Shown here: positions 54,135 to 63,373 of the stretch, piece after piece
How positions within the stretch are numbered: position 1 is the stretch's first letter
Layout: each line of letters opens with the position of its first letter
From: Pararhizobium antarcticum
GTDB lineage: Bacteria; Pseudomonadota; Alphaproteobacteria; Rhizobiales; Rhizobiaceae
Direction: 5' to 3'
Length of the DNA stretch: 64,000 nucleotides
Assembly: GCF_001885585.1 (NCBI RefSeq)
Contig: NZ_LSRP01000072.1
Coordinates: 28,859 to 92,858, forward strand
Program-made: the position numbers and the translations under genes
Notes under the pieces: model-generated
The model's input: the letters and a program-made list of their open reading frames with translations, nothing else
Database searches by the model: none
What the model was told of the DNA's origin: nothing

Positions 54135-56024
54135 ATGTCAAATCAATATCGCCTGCATCTCCATCCGAATGGATACTATTATCACCGGGCAAAAGTTCCG
54201 GCGGATATTCGCCATCTGTACGGAAAAGAGATCGAGCAAAGATCGCTGCGGACTCGCGACTATTGGGACGCGGTTCGGCGGTTGTCGGCGGTCATCGTTG
54301 AGGTGAACGATGCGTTTGCCCGCTTCCGAACGGAACATGCCGGAGAATTGGCAGCTTTCGATCGAGCTATCCCGTGCTGCGCGACTGAACAACCTGTTCG
54401 CATTGATGTTAAGCGCCATGCTGCTGACTTTGCGAAGTCTATAGACGCGGAAGAGTTCGTTCGCCGCACGGCAGCATTCGAGCACGCGGCGCAAAATCCG
54501 CGAGCTTTCCTCGATAATCTCAATCTAGCTGCCTGCTGTCAGGCTCCAATTCATTCCTTGGACGACTGCGAACAGGACACCTTGTCAGTTCTACGGGAGG
54601 AGCACCGACTGCACATCGAGGTGCGGATAGCTGCTGTGACAAGTGCCAGAGCAGCGGGCGATTTTCGTCGCTGGACGGCGGCGGTGGACGAGCGAGTTCC
54701 AAAGATTGACATGACGCAACGTGCTGCGCTGGTCCGAGCGATGATAGAAGCCGAATTGAAGGCGCTGGCAGCGTGGCAGGACGAGCCCGAGCTCATGCGT
54801 CACCCTTCACCCTTGGCGCGTACTGATAGGCGCGTAGCGGCGGCTGTGCTTGTCGATGCCGCAGAGCATTCGCCTCGCCCATTGAGCGGCCTCCCTCTGA
54901 TGTCCGTCATTTCCGAGGAGTGTTTCATGACGGTTGGAAAAGAGAAGAATTGGAGCGCGAAAACGGATGCAGCGCGGCATAATCAGATAAGACAGTTCCT
55001 CGACATATGCGGCGATAAATCGTTGAGCCACTACACGCAAGACGACATTCGTTACCTGAAAGCAACCCTGTTTGCTCTGCCTCCACAATCGCATGGGAAG
55101 AAGGAATTTAAAGGTCTATCCAAACATCAGATAGCGGAAAAGGCGAGGGAAAGGAAAATACCGGGCCTGTCGGCGGAAAGCGTTCGGCAGGTGATGACAG
55201 CCGCAAACATCGTGTTTGGGTGGGCGAGGGCGGAGTACGACCACACCCTTCTGAACATCGTGCAGCCGATGATTCCGACGCCATCGAGCAGCGGCAGCAA
55301 AAGAGGAAGAAGAGAAGCATTTTCGGTTGAAGAGCTTCAGAGGCTTTTCGAAAGTCCGGTATTCACTGGCGTCGAAAGCGTGGGTGCTTGGTTGAAGGCT
55401 GGTAATGTCCGGATGAGCGATACGGGACGCTTTTGGGTGCCCCTAATGGCTTTGTATTCGGGTGCGAGGCTTATGGAAGCCGTGCAGCTTCTACGTCGTG
55501 ACGTTGATTGTGAGGATGGTATTTGGTTCATCGATATCAACGACGGTCCCGGGGCAGAAGCGGGGAAAAGCGTGAAGAATGAAGCATCAGTTCGCCGAGT
55601 CCCGGTTCATCCAGAGCTTGTAAGGCTCGGCTTTCTTGATTTTGTTCAGACCGTCGAGAAAGACGCACGGTTGTTTCCTGACATTGCGATCGGATCAGCG
55701 GCACAACGCCATCGTTATGCGTCGAAGCTGTTCAGCAAACTTTTGGTGAGCGCGGATGTCAAAGGACCGAAGAAGGTATGGCATTCGTTGCGACATTCGT
55801 TCGAGCAGGCTTGTCGCGATAGCGGCGTGGATAGTGCGATCATGGATCAATTGCAGGGACATATTCAGAAAGGGATGCGCGGTGTGTATGGAGATGGCTA
55901 CAAACTGCCAGCGCTCTATGATGGCATCAAGGCGATCCGATATGACGGTTTGAACCTATCCCACATCCACCCGTCTGAGCCTGAACACGGCGGAAGAGGC
56001 ATCGGCGCAACGGGTAGAGATTAA
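54135..56024 (+). CDS. Tyrosine recombinase (genomic island integrase)
   Basis: About 629 residues. The N-terminal part (YYYHRAKVPADIRHLYGKEIE) is of the DUF6538 type found on island integrases. A SAM-like domain follows near 280-400. The catalytic domain shows R in SGARLMEAVQ, H-x-x-R in WHSLRHSFEQ, H in LQGHIQKGM and the nucleophilic Tyr in GVYGDGY. Located 115 bases after the 6S gene, it probably inserts the island at the 3' end of that gene. I start at MSNQYRLHL (54135). Confidence 0.88.
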   Translation: MSNQYRLHLHPNGYYYHRAKVPADIRHLYGKEIEQRSLRTRDYWDAVRRLSAVIVEVNDAFARFRTEHAGELAAFDRAIPCCATEQPVRIDVKRHAADFAKSIDAEEFVRRTAAFEHAAQNPRAFLDNLNLAACCQAPIHSLDDCEQDTLSVLREEHRLHIEVRIAAVTSARAAGDFRRWTAAVDERVPKIDMTQRAALVRAMIEAELKALAAWQDEPELMRHPSPLARTDRRVAAAVLVDAAEHSPRPLSGLPLMSVISEECFMTVGKEKNWSAKTDAARHNQIRQFLDICGDKSLSHYTQDDIRYLKATLFALPPQSHGKKEFKGLSKHQIAEKARERKIPGLSAESVRQVMTAANIVFGWARAEYDHTLLNIVQPMIPTPSSSGSKRGRREAFSVEELQRLFESPVFTGVESVGAWLKAGNVRMSDTGRFWVPLMALYSGARLMEAVQLLRRDVDCEDGIWFIDINDGPGAEAGKSVKNEASVRRVPVHPELVRLGFLDFVQTVEKDARLFPDIAIGSAAQRHRYASKLFSKLLVSADVKGPKKVWHSLRHSFEQACRDSGVDSAIMDQLQGHIQKGMRGVYGDGYKLPALYDGIKAIRYDGLNLSHIHPSEPEHGGRGIGATGRD

Positions 56025-56358
56025 GCGGGAGGCTGGTTCTTAACCGTCGTTGGGATTTAGACTGACCTCTATATTAGACTTTTCTACCTTTCCAGAATAA
56101 TTGGTATTAGTTTTCGCAGCTCTTCGACGGCATCGTAACCGGATTGGGGATGGCGATGGTCTTCACGGTTTGGGTAAACGGCGCAATCATTCTTCGGCTG
56201 TTCGTATTATTCACTAGACCCAAAACCGCATAGCGGACACCGATGATGACACAACGTGGGCAGCCCCTCCAGCTTGCAATAGCGCGCTTTTGCACGTAGC
56301 TGAGAAGCTCTGCGTGATTTATTTTGAACGCCCTAAGGTCGCAGGGCAGGGAGACGAA
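56025..56358. other. Intergenic stretch before the RTX gene
   Basis: About 330 bases with no convincing gene. A minus-strand frame of 62 codons (56107-56295) has no ribosome site and no recognisable family. The promoter for the RTX gene is expected here. Confidence 0.35.
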
Positions 56359-57618
56359 ATGCCGGTAATAAAAGGCAATGAAAAAGCCAACAAGCTTATT
56401 GGTGCCAGCGACGTCTTCGGAGTGACAAACTCAATCTACGGATACGGAGGGACCGATACCCTAGAGGGCGGATTTCACGCTGACAATTTCATTTGGGGTG
56501 GGACCGGGAACGATATCATCAAAGGTGGTACCCGCATCAATCGCCTATACGGTGAGGATGGAGATGACACGCTTTCTGTCTTCTGGAGCGACACCGACAG
56601 CAAACTCTATGGTGGTGCGGGTAGTGACACCCTAATCGCTGGAGGCGGCGGAAACTATCTCGACGGCGGCACTGGCGCGGACGTTATGTATGGTGGGAGT
56701 GGCGGTGACACATTCATCGTCAATTCCGGCAAAGATATCGTAGTCGATACATGGACACCCGAATTCGACAATCAGTCCGACCCTATCGATACGGTACGAG
56801 CCAGTGCCTCGTTTGCATTGACCAGCGATGCGCGGATTGAACTACTTGAAACAACAGGCGCCTCCAGTGCCAAAGCGATCAATCTGACCGGAAGCGCGGT
56901 TTCCCAAACCATTAAGGGAAATGCTGGTGCCAATGTGCTCGACGGCAAGGGTGGAAACGATACGCTGATCGGTGGTCTCGGGGCTGACACACTGATTGGT
57001 GGGACGGGTACCGATACGGCGAGCTACGTCCTCGCAACGGCGGGCGTTACACTGAATCTCGCAAAGGTTTCTGCAAACACGGGCGAAGCTAGCGGCGACA
57101 CCTTCAACTCGATCGAAAATCTGACGGGCACGCGGTTCAACGACAAACTGTATGGGAACGCGCTTGCCAATAAGCTGACCGGCGGGACAGGGGATGACTA
57201 TCTTTCTGGCTCTGTCGGCAAAGATACGCTGAAGGGTGATGCTGGAAATGATAGACTCAACGGCGGCGCTGACAGTGACATTCTGACCGGCGGAAGCGGA
57301 AAAGATACGTTTGTATTTTCGACTACTCTTGGGACATCGAATGTTGACCAGATTACTGACTTCAATGTGAAGGATGACACGATACAGCTTGAAAATTCTG
57401 TATTCAAATCCCTTCCGACAGTTGGTGCTTTAACCGCTTCGCAGTTCGTCGCAAACAAGAGTGGCATTGCAACCGACAAGTTTGATCGGATCGTTTACGA
57501 AACCGACACTGGAAAGGTCTTCTATGACGCGGACGGTAGCGGTGCCGGAAAGGCTATTCACTTTGCTTCAATTGCTGCCGGGCTAGCAATCTCTGCCACA
57601 GACTTTTTCATCATATAA
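56359..57618 (+). CDS. RTX calcium-binding protein without an enzyme domain
   Basis: About 419 residues made of GG-x-G-x-D nonapeptide repeats in several blocks (about 25-125, 215-250 and 275-330). Between them are serralysin-type beta segments (VTLNLAKVSANTGEASGD). The C-terminal 80 residues resemble the M10 peptidase secretion domain (STLGTSNVDQITDFNVKDD-like). There is no N-terminal signal, which fits type I secretion through a C-terminal signal. I see no protease or lipase domain. GGGAGACG precedes the ATG at 56359. Confidence 0.85.
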   Translation: MPVIKGNEKANKLIGASDVFGVTNSIYGYGGTDTLEGGFHADNFIWGGTGNDIIKGGTRINRLYGEDGDDTLSVFWSDTDSKLYGGAGSDTLIAGGGGNYLDGGTGADVMYGGSGGDTFIVNSGKDIVVDTWTPEFDNQSDPIDTVRASASFALTSDARIELLETTGASSAKAINLTGSAVSQTIKGNAGANVLDGKGGNDTLIGGLGADTLIGGTGTDTASYVLATAGVTLNLAKVSANTGEASGDTFNSIENLTGTRFNDKLYGNALANKLTGGTGDDYLSGSVGKDTLKGDAGNDRLNGGADSDILTGGSGKDTFVFSTTLGTSNVDQITDFNVKDDTIQLENSVFKSLPTVGALTASQFVANKSGIATDKFDRIVYETDTGKVFYDADGSGAGKAIHFASIAAGLAISATDFFII

Positions 57619-57748
57619 TGGAATGTGGGGACGGGCCGTGCTTTCTCCCCACATTGCTTCTTACGCGCTTGTAGCGGCTGGTCAGCTAGGCTTTTCAATT
57701 TTCGAGTGACCGTAATTCGGAATACCATTTTTTTTGGACGCAAGATCG

Positions 57749-57946
57749 CTAATATTCACTTTCTTCCCAAATGATGGTCCATTCAATCGGGTCGCCGGAC
57801 ACGTCAAGACTTAAGGCGATTTCCCAAACGACCCGCTCGCCGTCCATTTGCCTCCTCGCCGACGTGCTCACCTCAAAGCAAGCACGCGGCGGTTCAGCGG
57901 TAATCTTAAATGGCTTGATGCCCAACCGTCTCTGCGCTTCCTCCAT
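57749..57946 (-). CDS. Small hypothetical protein
   Basis: About 65 residues (MEEAQRRLGIKPFKITAEPP at the start), acidic toward the end. The frame overlaps the end of the upstream gene by 41 bases on the same strand, and the start is uncertain (an ATG at 58021 is also open). Composition suggests a real protein. The family is unknown. Confidence 0.5.
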   Translation of the reverse strand: MEEAQRRLGIKPFKITAEPPRACFEVSTSARRQMDGERVVWEIALSLDVSGDPIEWTIIWEESEY

Positions 57947-58712
57947 GTCCGAGATCGCGACTGACACCACTATCCGGGTTATCCAAGTTCCAAAGCCATT
58001 CGAGCGCATCGCGTTCCTCATCTCCTACTGGTTCCAATTCGTACGAATGCAGAGCCGTGCCAGCCAGATATTTCCAGAATGGATAATTGACCGATGTCGG
58101 AGGATAGAAGTCATACGGACGGAAGTTGATCTGGTTGTCTTTAAGTTTGGCTGCGTACTTTAGCGAGTAGTGAATGTATTTCTTCACGCCCCCGATTGAG
58201 CAAAACGGGATCAGCTCGATTTTTGCGATATCGCGGGTAGGGTTGATGATTTTGTAGGAACCATCTTCGCAGCGGGACCGAGCATTCGCCTTCCGAAAAT
58301 TGAAAACCGTATGCGTATCGAACATGATCACGCCATGTCCGTGGGGCGCTGTGGTCATCACATCGAAGCCGTTATGACGAGTGCCTTCAATGTCAAAAGC
58401 CAGAAAGCAAAATGGCATAAATTGCCGGTTTCGAGAGTTGACCTTACCGATATCCATGCACTGAGAACCGAGCACGTTAAGGCTATATTCATTGAAGCTC
58501 CTATGCAGCTTACTTTGAGCAACATGGACATGTATAGGAGATGATGGTTTCAGGCTAACTGTCATCGCATAAGAGCAATCTTCAATATATTGATTAACCA
58601 TTACGTTTGAGGTGAATGTATATTTCTTGTCTAGATCGAACTTAGCCTTTCTTTTAATGATATTGAACGCCCATTGAGTGAGTTCGTTCTGATTCTTTGC
58701 TGTTGTAATCAT
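57906..58712 (-). CDS. Hypothetical protein with an HUH-nuclease-like pattern
   Basis: A 268-residue protein I do not recognise. Two patterns resemble rolling-circle Rep/HUH nickases: PHGHGVIMFD near residue 126, following a hydrophobic FCFLAFDIEG strand, and GVKKYIHYSLKYAAKLK near residue 180, which looks like the Tyr-Lys motif. The middle HxH residue is Gly rather than a bulky hydrophobic one, so the match is imperfect. It lies inside the integrase-led island and overlaps a small downstream gene. It could equally be an unrelated island protein. Confidence 0.55.
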   Translation of the reverse strand: MITTAKNQNELTQWAFNIIKRKAKFDLDKKYTFTSNVMVNQYIEDCSYAMTVSLKPSSPIHVHVAQSKLHRSFNEYSLNVLGSQCMDIGKVNSRNRQFMPFCFLAFDIEGTRHNGFDVMTTAPHGHGVIMFDTHTVFNFRKANARSRCEDGSYKIINPTRDIAKIELIPFCSIGGVKKYIHYSLKYAAKLKDNQINFRPYDFYPPTSVNYPFWKYLAGTALHSYELEPVGDEERDALEWLWNLDNPDSGVSRDLGHGGSAETVGHQAI

Positions 58713-59087
58713 TTGATTTTATGAATTTCTCTTTCTGACATTAGATTCCAAGTGCGCTGTCTCGAAAGAGAAGCACATGGAAAATGTCTGTTGGTTTGGG
58801 AATCTCTTGATCGATCTCTGATCGGTTCGAGAGGGTTGCTCCTCAATACCAGCCGGGAAAGCACGGGGCTCCACATAGGCTCGCTGAATGCGTTCAGCTA
58901 CAGTATATAGATTTTGAGGAGTTTTGAGTTCACCGTGGCGTTCTCAATCGCCTATAATAAGTTATCTGTAAAATATAGTCAAGCAAATATATTATATAAT
59001 AATGATGTTTTGAATACTTTATGCTGATTTATCAGGTTATCGAATCCCATATTTTAGATACATAGTCGCTTTAGCTCAAAACGATAC
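58713..59087. other. AT-rich intergenic stretch
   Basis: About 375 bases, AT-rich especially near 58970-59030. There is no gene I can support. It lies between two minus-strand genes, so the promoter of the 58 kb gene and a terminator for the recombinase gene may be here. Confidence 0.4.
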
Positions 59088-59714
59088 CTACGCATTGAGG
59101 AGGCCATCCTTTTGACGCTTTGCGACCTTCGCGATTGTCGCCCGAGAAGCTTGAGTACCTTTTTGTATTTGGGTCCACGATAGTCCTGCAACGAGCATCG
59201 ACCCGATTAAGTCGTTCCGGTCTGTGTCTTCAGCCCTACCGCGATATCGACCTTCCGCCTTGGCTTTTGCTTGCCCCTGCGTAACGCGGCGTCGCCGGTC
59301 GTCGTAGTCCTTTCGTGCCACCGCAGCCAGCATGTCGAGCATCATGCCATTGACTGCTGAAAACATGCGGTCGGTAAATTCGTCCGTAGTTTCGGCTAAA
59401 CGCCAAGACGTCGGTAGATCGAGGGCAACGACCCGGACTTGGCGTTTGCTGATCTCATCGCGCAGCGTCTGCCAATCAGAAGCACTTAGGCGGGAAAGTC
59501 GGTCCACCTGTTCGACCAGCAGAACATCGGCGGCATTGGCATCATTTAGCAAACGGAATAGTTCAGGGCGCTGAAGCTTCGCTCCGGATTCGTTCTCCAC
59601 GTATCGAGCGACAATTTTGAGATTATGTTCTCTTGCAAAATCTTCCAGCTGCTGGCGAGCGCGGTTGGCATCTTGTTCGTTGGTCGATGCCCGGAGATAT
59701 AATCGGCAGTCCAT
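59088..59714 (-). CDS. Serine recombinase, resolvase type
   Basis: A 208-residue small serine recombinase. The nucleophile is S10 (LYLRASTNEQ). The catalytic domain continues through VEQVDRLSRLSASDW, and a C-terminal helix-turn-helix follows (LSWTQIQKGTQASRATIAKVAKR). It would cut and rejoin DNA at a specific site, acting as a resolvase or in inversion within the island. It is only distantly related to the resolvase at 62810. Confidence 0.9.
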   Translation of the reverse strand: MDCRLYLRASTNEQDANRARQQLEDFAREHNLKIVARYVENESGAKLQRPELFRLLNDANAADVLLVEQVDRLSRLSASDWQTLRDEISKRQVRVVALDLPTSWRLAETTDEFTDRMFSAVNGMMLDMLAAVARKDYDDRRRRVTQGQAKAKAEGRYRGRAEDTDRNDLIGSMLVAGLSWTQIQKGTQASRATIAKVAKRQKDGLLNA

Positions 59715-59931
59715 AAATCACCATCGGTTCAATTAGGATGGTTCATTATTTCCGGTTCACTATGGATAGTCAAATGATTTCATTTCTGTCCTGATCAGCC
59801 GGTGCGTTTCCGTCACAGTTAAAATGAACCGCTGTAACGGGAGGTCGCGCTGCCACTGTTCCTTCATGCGCAAAATAAGCTGGACGCATGGAATTCCGTT
59901 TGGTCGATTGAATTTCGCAACGGAGAATCAA

Positions 59932-60630
59932 ATGGCAGGCTTATTCGCGCTTCTGGATACAATTTGGACAGACCGGCTTGAGCCGAAGCTGCCTTCGACT
60001 TTTACAACACAGACTTTGCGCGACCTCGTCGAGAGCGAAGCCCCGGAAATCTGGAGTGAGTTCGTCGCGCAATATGGACCGGGTGGAAAGGGAAGCGGCA
60101 ACTTCTACTCTCCAAGCAATATCCTATTCAATTTTCTGCGCGACAAAGCTTGGAAAGCTCACGTAGTCCAAACCGGGTCAGTGCCTGCCCAACCCGGTTG
60201 GGGGACCAAGATTGTCATGGGTTGGGAAAAAGTTCGGACGGCGACCATTCCGCCTACGGAAGAAGATATTGGACTGGCTGAAGGGAAAGCCAAGCTGAAA
60301 TTACACTTCGTTCGCGAGCGGGCACCCGGCATGCGAAATCGTCTATTTGCCGCCCGCAAAAAGAGTGGTTTGTTCTGCGATATCTGCGGATCGACCGGTC
60401 ATGGCTTGGACGCCAAAATTCGCGACGCCATATTCGAGGCTCACCATGCGGTTGAACCGCTTTCCGCTGGAGAACGCAAGACGCGCGTGGAGGACTTGGC
60501 ATTGCTTTGCGCTTGCTGCCATCGATTAATACATCGGTTGGCAAGTGTGCGACGGCAATGGGTGACTGTTGGCGAGGCACGGGAATTTTTAAAGCTGAAC
60601 GCGCGAAGTGGTTTAGGGACGGCGTTTTAA
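59932..60630 (+). CDS. HNH endonuclease
   Basis: About 232 residues. The C-terminal domain has the zinc-bound HNH plan: CDICGSTG, FEAHHAVEPL with the catalytic His, then LALLCACCHRLIHRL. This form is common in restriction-type HNH enzymes, such as McrA-like ones. The N-terminal 140 residues are of unknown function. CGGAG precedes the ATG at 59932. No methylase gene is adjacent, so it may act alone on foreign or modified DNA (inference). Confidence 0.82.
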   Translation: MAGLFALLDTIWTDRLEPKLPSTFTTQTLRDLVESEAPEIWSEFVAQYGPGGKGSGNFYSPSNILFNFLRDKAWKAHVVQTGSVPAQPGWGTKIVMGWEKVRTATIPPTEEDIGLAEGKAKLKLHFVRERAPGMRNRLFAARKKSGLFCDICGSTGHGLDAKIRDAIFEAHHAVEPLSAGERKTRVEDLALLCACCHRLIHRLASVRRQWVTVGEAREFLKLNARSGLGTAF

Positions 60631-60872
60631 CAAGTTTATCGATCTTCGTCGTTCGTTGCGCTTGATATATGAAAAGGTGAGGCAGGAATTCCGATCATCG
60701 ACGCCGACGCAATATTAGGTCAGCAATACTGACCTAATATTGCGTAATTGTTCAATGTTGAACTATTACGGTTCCGAAACGATTTAATGGGGGTTCTGGC
60801 GAGCCACAGCGCCGGGGCGGAATACGTGGTCCCGAGAAGAACTTTGCCCTTTTGGCGCTATTCAGTCGCACG

Positions 60873-61151
60873 TCATTCGCGGTCTTCAGAGATTGACTCG
60901 TCATCGCCCAATCTGTCGCTCATCTCATGAACGAGTTCCATCAGCGAAGCATAGCTTTTCTTTTCCAATTCCGTTTCGCGCCTGCTTACCGCCAAATCGT
61001 CATAAACCTGAGCCAATCGCTTTCGCAAATCTTCGGTTTCATCCTTCCACTTTATCTCTGCTTCGCGACTTACCCGGTTCATGAGACCTCCACCGAGCAT
61101 GAAAGCTCCAATGACGATCAACCAAAACATTCCATCTGATAAAGTGAACAT
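60873..61151 (-). CDS. Membrane-anchored coiled-coil protein
   Basis: A 92-residue protein with one N-terminal membrane helix (FWLIVIGAFMLGGGLM, about 9-24) and a charged coiled-coil tail (about 30-85). The family is unknown. Such small island proteins include phage-derived or defence-related anchors, but nothing here decides. Confidence 0.5.
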   Translation of the reverse strand: MFTLSDGMFWLIVIGAFMLGGGLMNRVSREAEIKWKDETEDLRKRLAQVYDDLAVSRRETELEKKSYASLMELVHEMSDRLGDDESISEDRE

Positions 61152-61280
61152 CTGAACTACCTAGCTGACTCACGGCTGCGATTGTTGATTGCGGCGAATT
61201 ATTTCCGGTGTCTCTAATTCAAAGCCGTCGGTTTGACCATTGCCGCGCTACTGATCACAATCCGGTCAAATTCTGTTGCA

Positions 61281-61532
61281 ATGCAACCGCTCATGACCAA
61301 AGCCACTGAAGCCGTCCTTGACGTTCTCCGCAAGATCGACGCCACGCCTGAAAAGCCAATCGGCTTGTATGTGATTGGCATCCCGTTGATTGTCGAAGCC
61401 GAAGAGAAATTGACCGAAGATGAAATCCTTAGCGCGATCTTCTGGCTTCAGTCGGAGAAGGTAATTGAGCTACTCGGTGACAATACGCTTAGCTTGGTGA
61501 GGTCGCTCAGCCAGAACATACCCCGCCGCTGA
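61281..61532 (+). CDS. Small hypothetical protein
   Basis: About 83 residues, helical and soluble (MTKATEAVLDVLRKIDATPE, then LTEDEILSAIFWLQSEKVIE). The pattern suggests a small winged-helix-like domain. The start is uncertain (61233, 61281 or 61293) because there is no clear ribosome site. Confidence 0.45.
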   Translation: MQPLMTKATEAVLDVLRKIDATPEKPIGLYVIGIPLIVEAEEKLTEDEILSAIFWLQSEKVIELLGDNTLSLVRSLSQNIPRR

Positions 61533-62045
61533 AAGCGCCGTTGCGTTCTACGTAGTTATGAAGCGGTTTCCGGGCTATCACGATTTATCTAGAATTCTTT
61601 ATATACATGTTGGAATAGAAGAAGCTGTATGAATATAATAGACAAATAATTGATATATATTTTGATTATCTTCATGTTCTTTCAAATTCCAATATATTTT
61701 AATTATAATAAATCGCCCGGACGGGTTATTTCGTAGTATTTGTGATTGGATCAATATTATGTGTTGACGTATTTTCTGTGCGTGCTATAATAAGGTATAG
61801 CCTTTGAAATATGTTAAGAGTAAACTGAAGTATTATGCTTTTGGTGTGTGGTGGATTTGAATTGCGACGGATAAATAAATTGCTAAGTTGGGCGCTGTTG
61901 GCGTTTGATTGCTAGGAATATTTCAGAATGAATTGTTGTTGATATTTTGGTCGTATTGCTTCTTACCTTGATTGCGCGGGTAATATCGAGCATGACCCTT
62001 ATGTTCAGGGTGTGTTGGGGTGTAGGTTTAAAGAGATCAAGCCCA
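61533..62045. other. AT-rich stretch without genes
   Basis: About 510 bases with many stops in all frames and long AT runs (for example 61610-61720). I see no RNA gene or repeat array. This marks the most AT-rich part of the window and fits foreign DNA. Confidence 0.5.
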
Positions 62046-62501
62046 TTATGGTCGCTTATTGGCGTGTCGGAATAGTCCCTGCAATTCTGGTTCAGTGACC
62101 AGTTTCGATGCCTCTTGGGGTGTTATCCATAGGTGTTCCCGCTGACCCTTTTCCGGAAAATCTTGAGACAATGACTCAACCCTCAAGAGATGTACGGAAA
62201 CGATGAATGGCGGTTTCGTGTCATCTTTTACGTACGTGAAATAACCGCAGGGATGCTTCTCGGCTTTGCCTTTGACGCCAGCTTCTTCGCGGGCTTCTCG
62301 CTCTGCGGCTTTGTGAGACTTCTCGCCGGATTCGACGGTGCCCTTGGGTATCACCCATCTTCCGGTGCCGCGACTAGAGATCAGCAGAACAAGCAAAGTA
62401 CCGTCTCGATCGGTACGATAGCATATTGCTCCACACTGATCCACGGCACGACCATTCATCAAATCCAGTGTTTTGGAAACGAGTTTTGAAAGGTAGTTCA
62501 T
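62046..62501 (-). CDS. NUDIX hydrolase
   Basis: About 151 residues. The NUDIX box is complete: G-x5-E-x7-REAREEAG in the stretch from GTVESGEK to EEAGVKG. WVIPKGTVESGE and the later SKLVTEPELQGLF region resemble diadenosine/polyphosphate pyrophosphatases of the DIPP type. It would hydrolyse a nucleoside diphosphate linked to another group. An in-frame ATG at 62585 gives a longer version. Confidence 0.85.
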   Translation of the reverse strand: MNYLSKLVSKTLDLMNGRAVDQCGAICYRTDRDGTLLVLLISSRGTGRWVIPKGTVESGEKSHKAAEREAREEAGVKGKAEKHPCGYFTYVKDDTKPPFIVSVHLLRVESLSQDFPEKGQREHLWITPQEASKLVTEPELQGLFRHANKRP

Positions 62502-62703
62502 CCGTTGCCAAATCGATCTGTTGATATGCTGTATTGTACGGCAGCTTGTACCGTGGGCAAATGGCGCATGGTTTAAGGATTTCAATGAATCCAGCAGACA
62601 GTGCGTGCAGTGTTGTTGTTAGCGGGTTCTCGATCTGGTGGGCGTGGTCGCACCATTAGGGTGCAGCCGGATTTACCGTATGCGGGGCCGCGTTAATCGG
62701 GCC

Positions 62704-62809
62704 ACCGTCTCAAAAAGTATACACAGCGCGACCGTCTCAAGCATGTCGATTGACGTGTCTCTTTTTATGGTTCAAAAGAGAGCCTTGGAAACTCTAGGAG
62801 TTTTGAGAC
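62704..62809. promoter_or_regulatory. Candidate resolvase res site
   Basis: ACCGTCTCAA occurs at 62704-62713 and 62731-62740, 27 bases apart, and TTTTGAGAC in inverted orientation at 62801-62809, ending right at the resolvase ATG. Repeats directly before a Tn3-type tnpR gene are typical of res sites bound by the resolvase, which also represses its own gene. Confidence 0.5.
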
Positions 62810-63373
62810 ATGGCGCTTATTGCCTACATCCGGGTTTCGTCTGTTGGACAGTCCCTTGAGGTTCAGCGAGAAAAGATGATCGCTGCCGGTGTCGAGCCTG
62901 ATCACATCTACGAAGAAAAACGATCTGGCTTGGACAGCGACCGACCAGTGTTGAAGGAGGCTTTGCGTTTCGCCCGCAAAGGGGACGTTTTTCACGTTTC
63001 CCGCGTGGACCGTTTGGCTCGATCGACAAATGATCTTCATCGCATCATCCATGAACTGAAGGAAAAGGGCGTCGGCTTCAAATGCCTCGATCAAGCCGAA
63101 ATCGATACGACCACAAATAACGGCATGCTTATGTTCGGCATCCTCTCTGCAATCGCTCAATTTGAAACTGGTCTCCGAGCCGAGCGGCAGATGGACGGTA
63201 TTGCGAAGGCGAGGGCGGATGGCAAAAAGTTCGGTCGGAAAGCCAAGGCAACTGAAGACGTAACCACCAGCATCCGCAGCATGCGTCGTCAGGGGCTAAT
63301 GATCCGTGAAATTATGCAGAGCACCGGATTGAGTAAAGCGACCGTTTATCGGGCGCTGGGGGCGGCATCATAA
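62810..63373 (+). CDS. Serine recombinase, Tn3-resolvase/invertase type
   Basis: A 187-residue protein, the usual size of TnpR. The nucleophile is S10 (IAYIRVSSVGQSLEVQ); the catalytic part continues through VSRVDRLARSTNDL; the C-terminal helix-turn-helix is IREIMQSTGLSKATVYRAL. The repeats upstream may be its recombination site. No tnpA transposase is visible in the window. Confidence 0.9.
   Translation: MALIAYIRVSSVGQSLEVQREKMIAAGVEPDHIYEEKRSGLDSDRPVLKEALRFARKGDVFHVSRVDRLARSTNDLHRIIHELKEKGVGFKCLDQAEIDTTTNNGMLMFGILSAIAQFETGLRAERQMDGIAKARADGKKFGRKAKATEDVTTSIRSMRRQGLMIREIMQSTGLSKATVYRALGAAS

Noticed and set aside
56107..56295. 62-codon minus-strand ORF before the RTX gene
   Set aside because: No ribosome site, no family, and composition not convincing.
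61533..62045. AT-rich stretch as a replication origin
   Set aside because: It has AT runs but I found no iteron series, DnaA-box cluster or adjacent replication gene.
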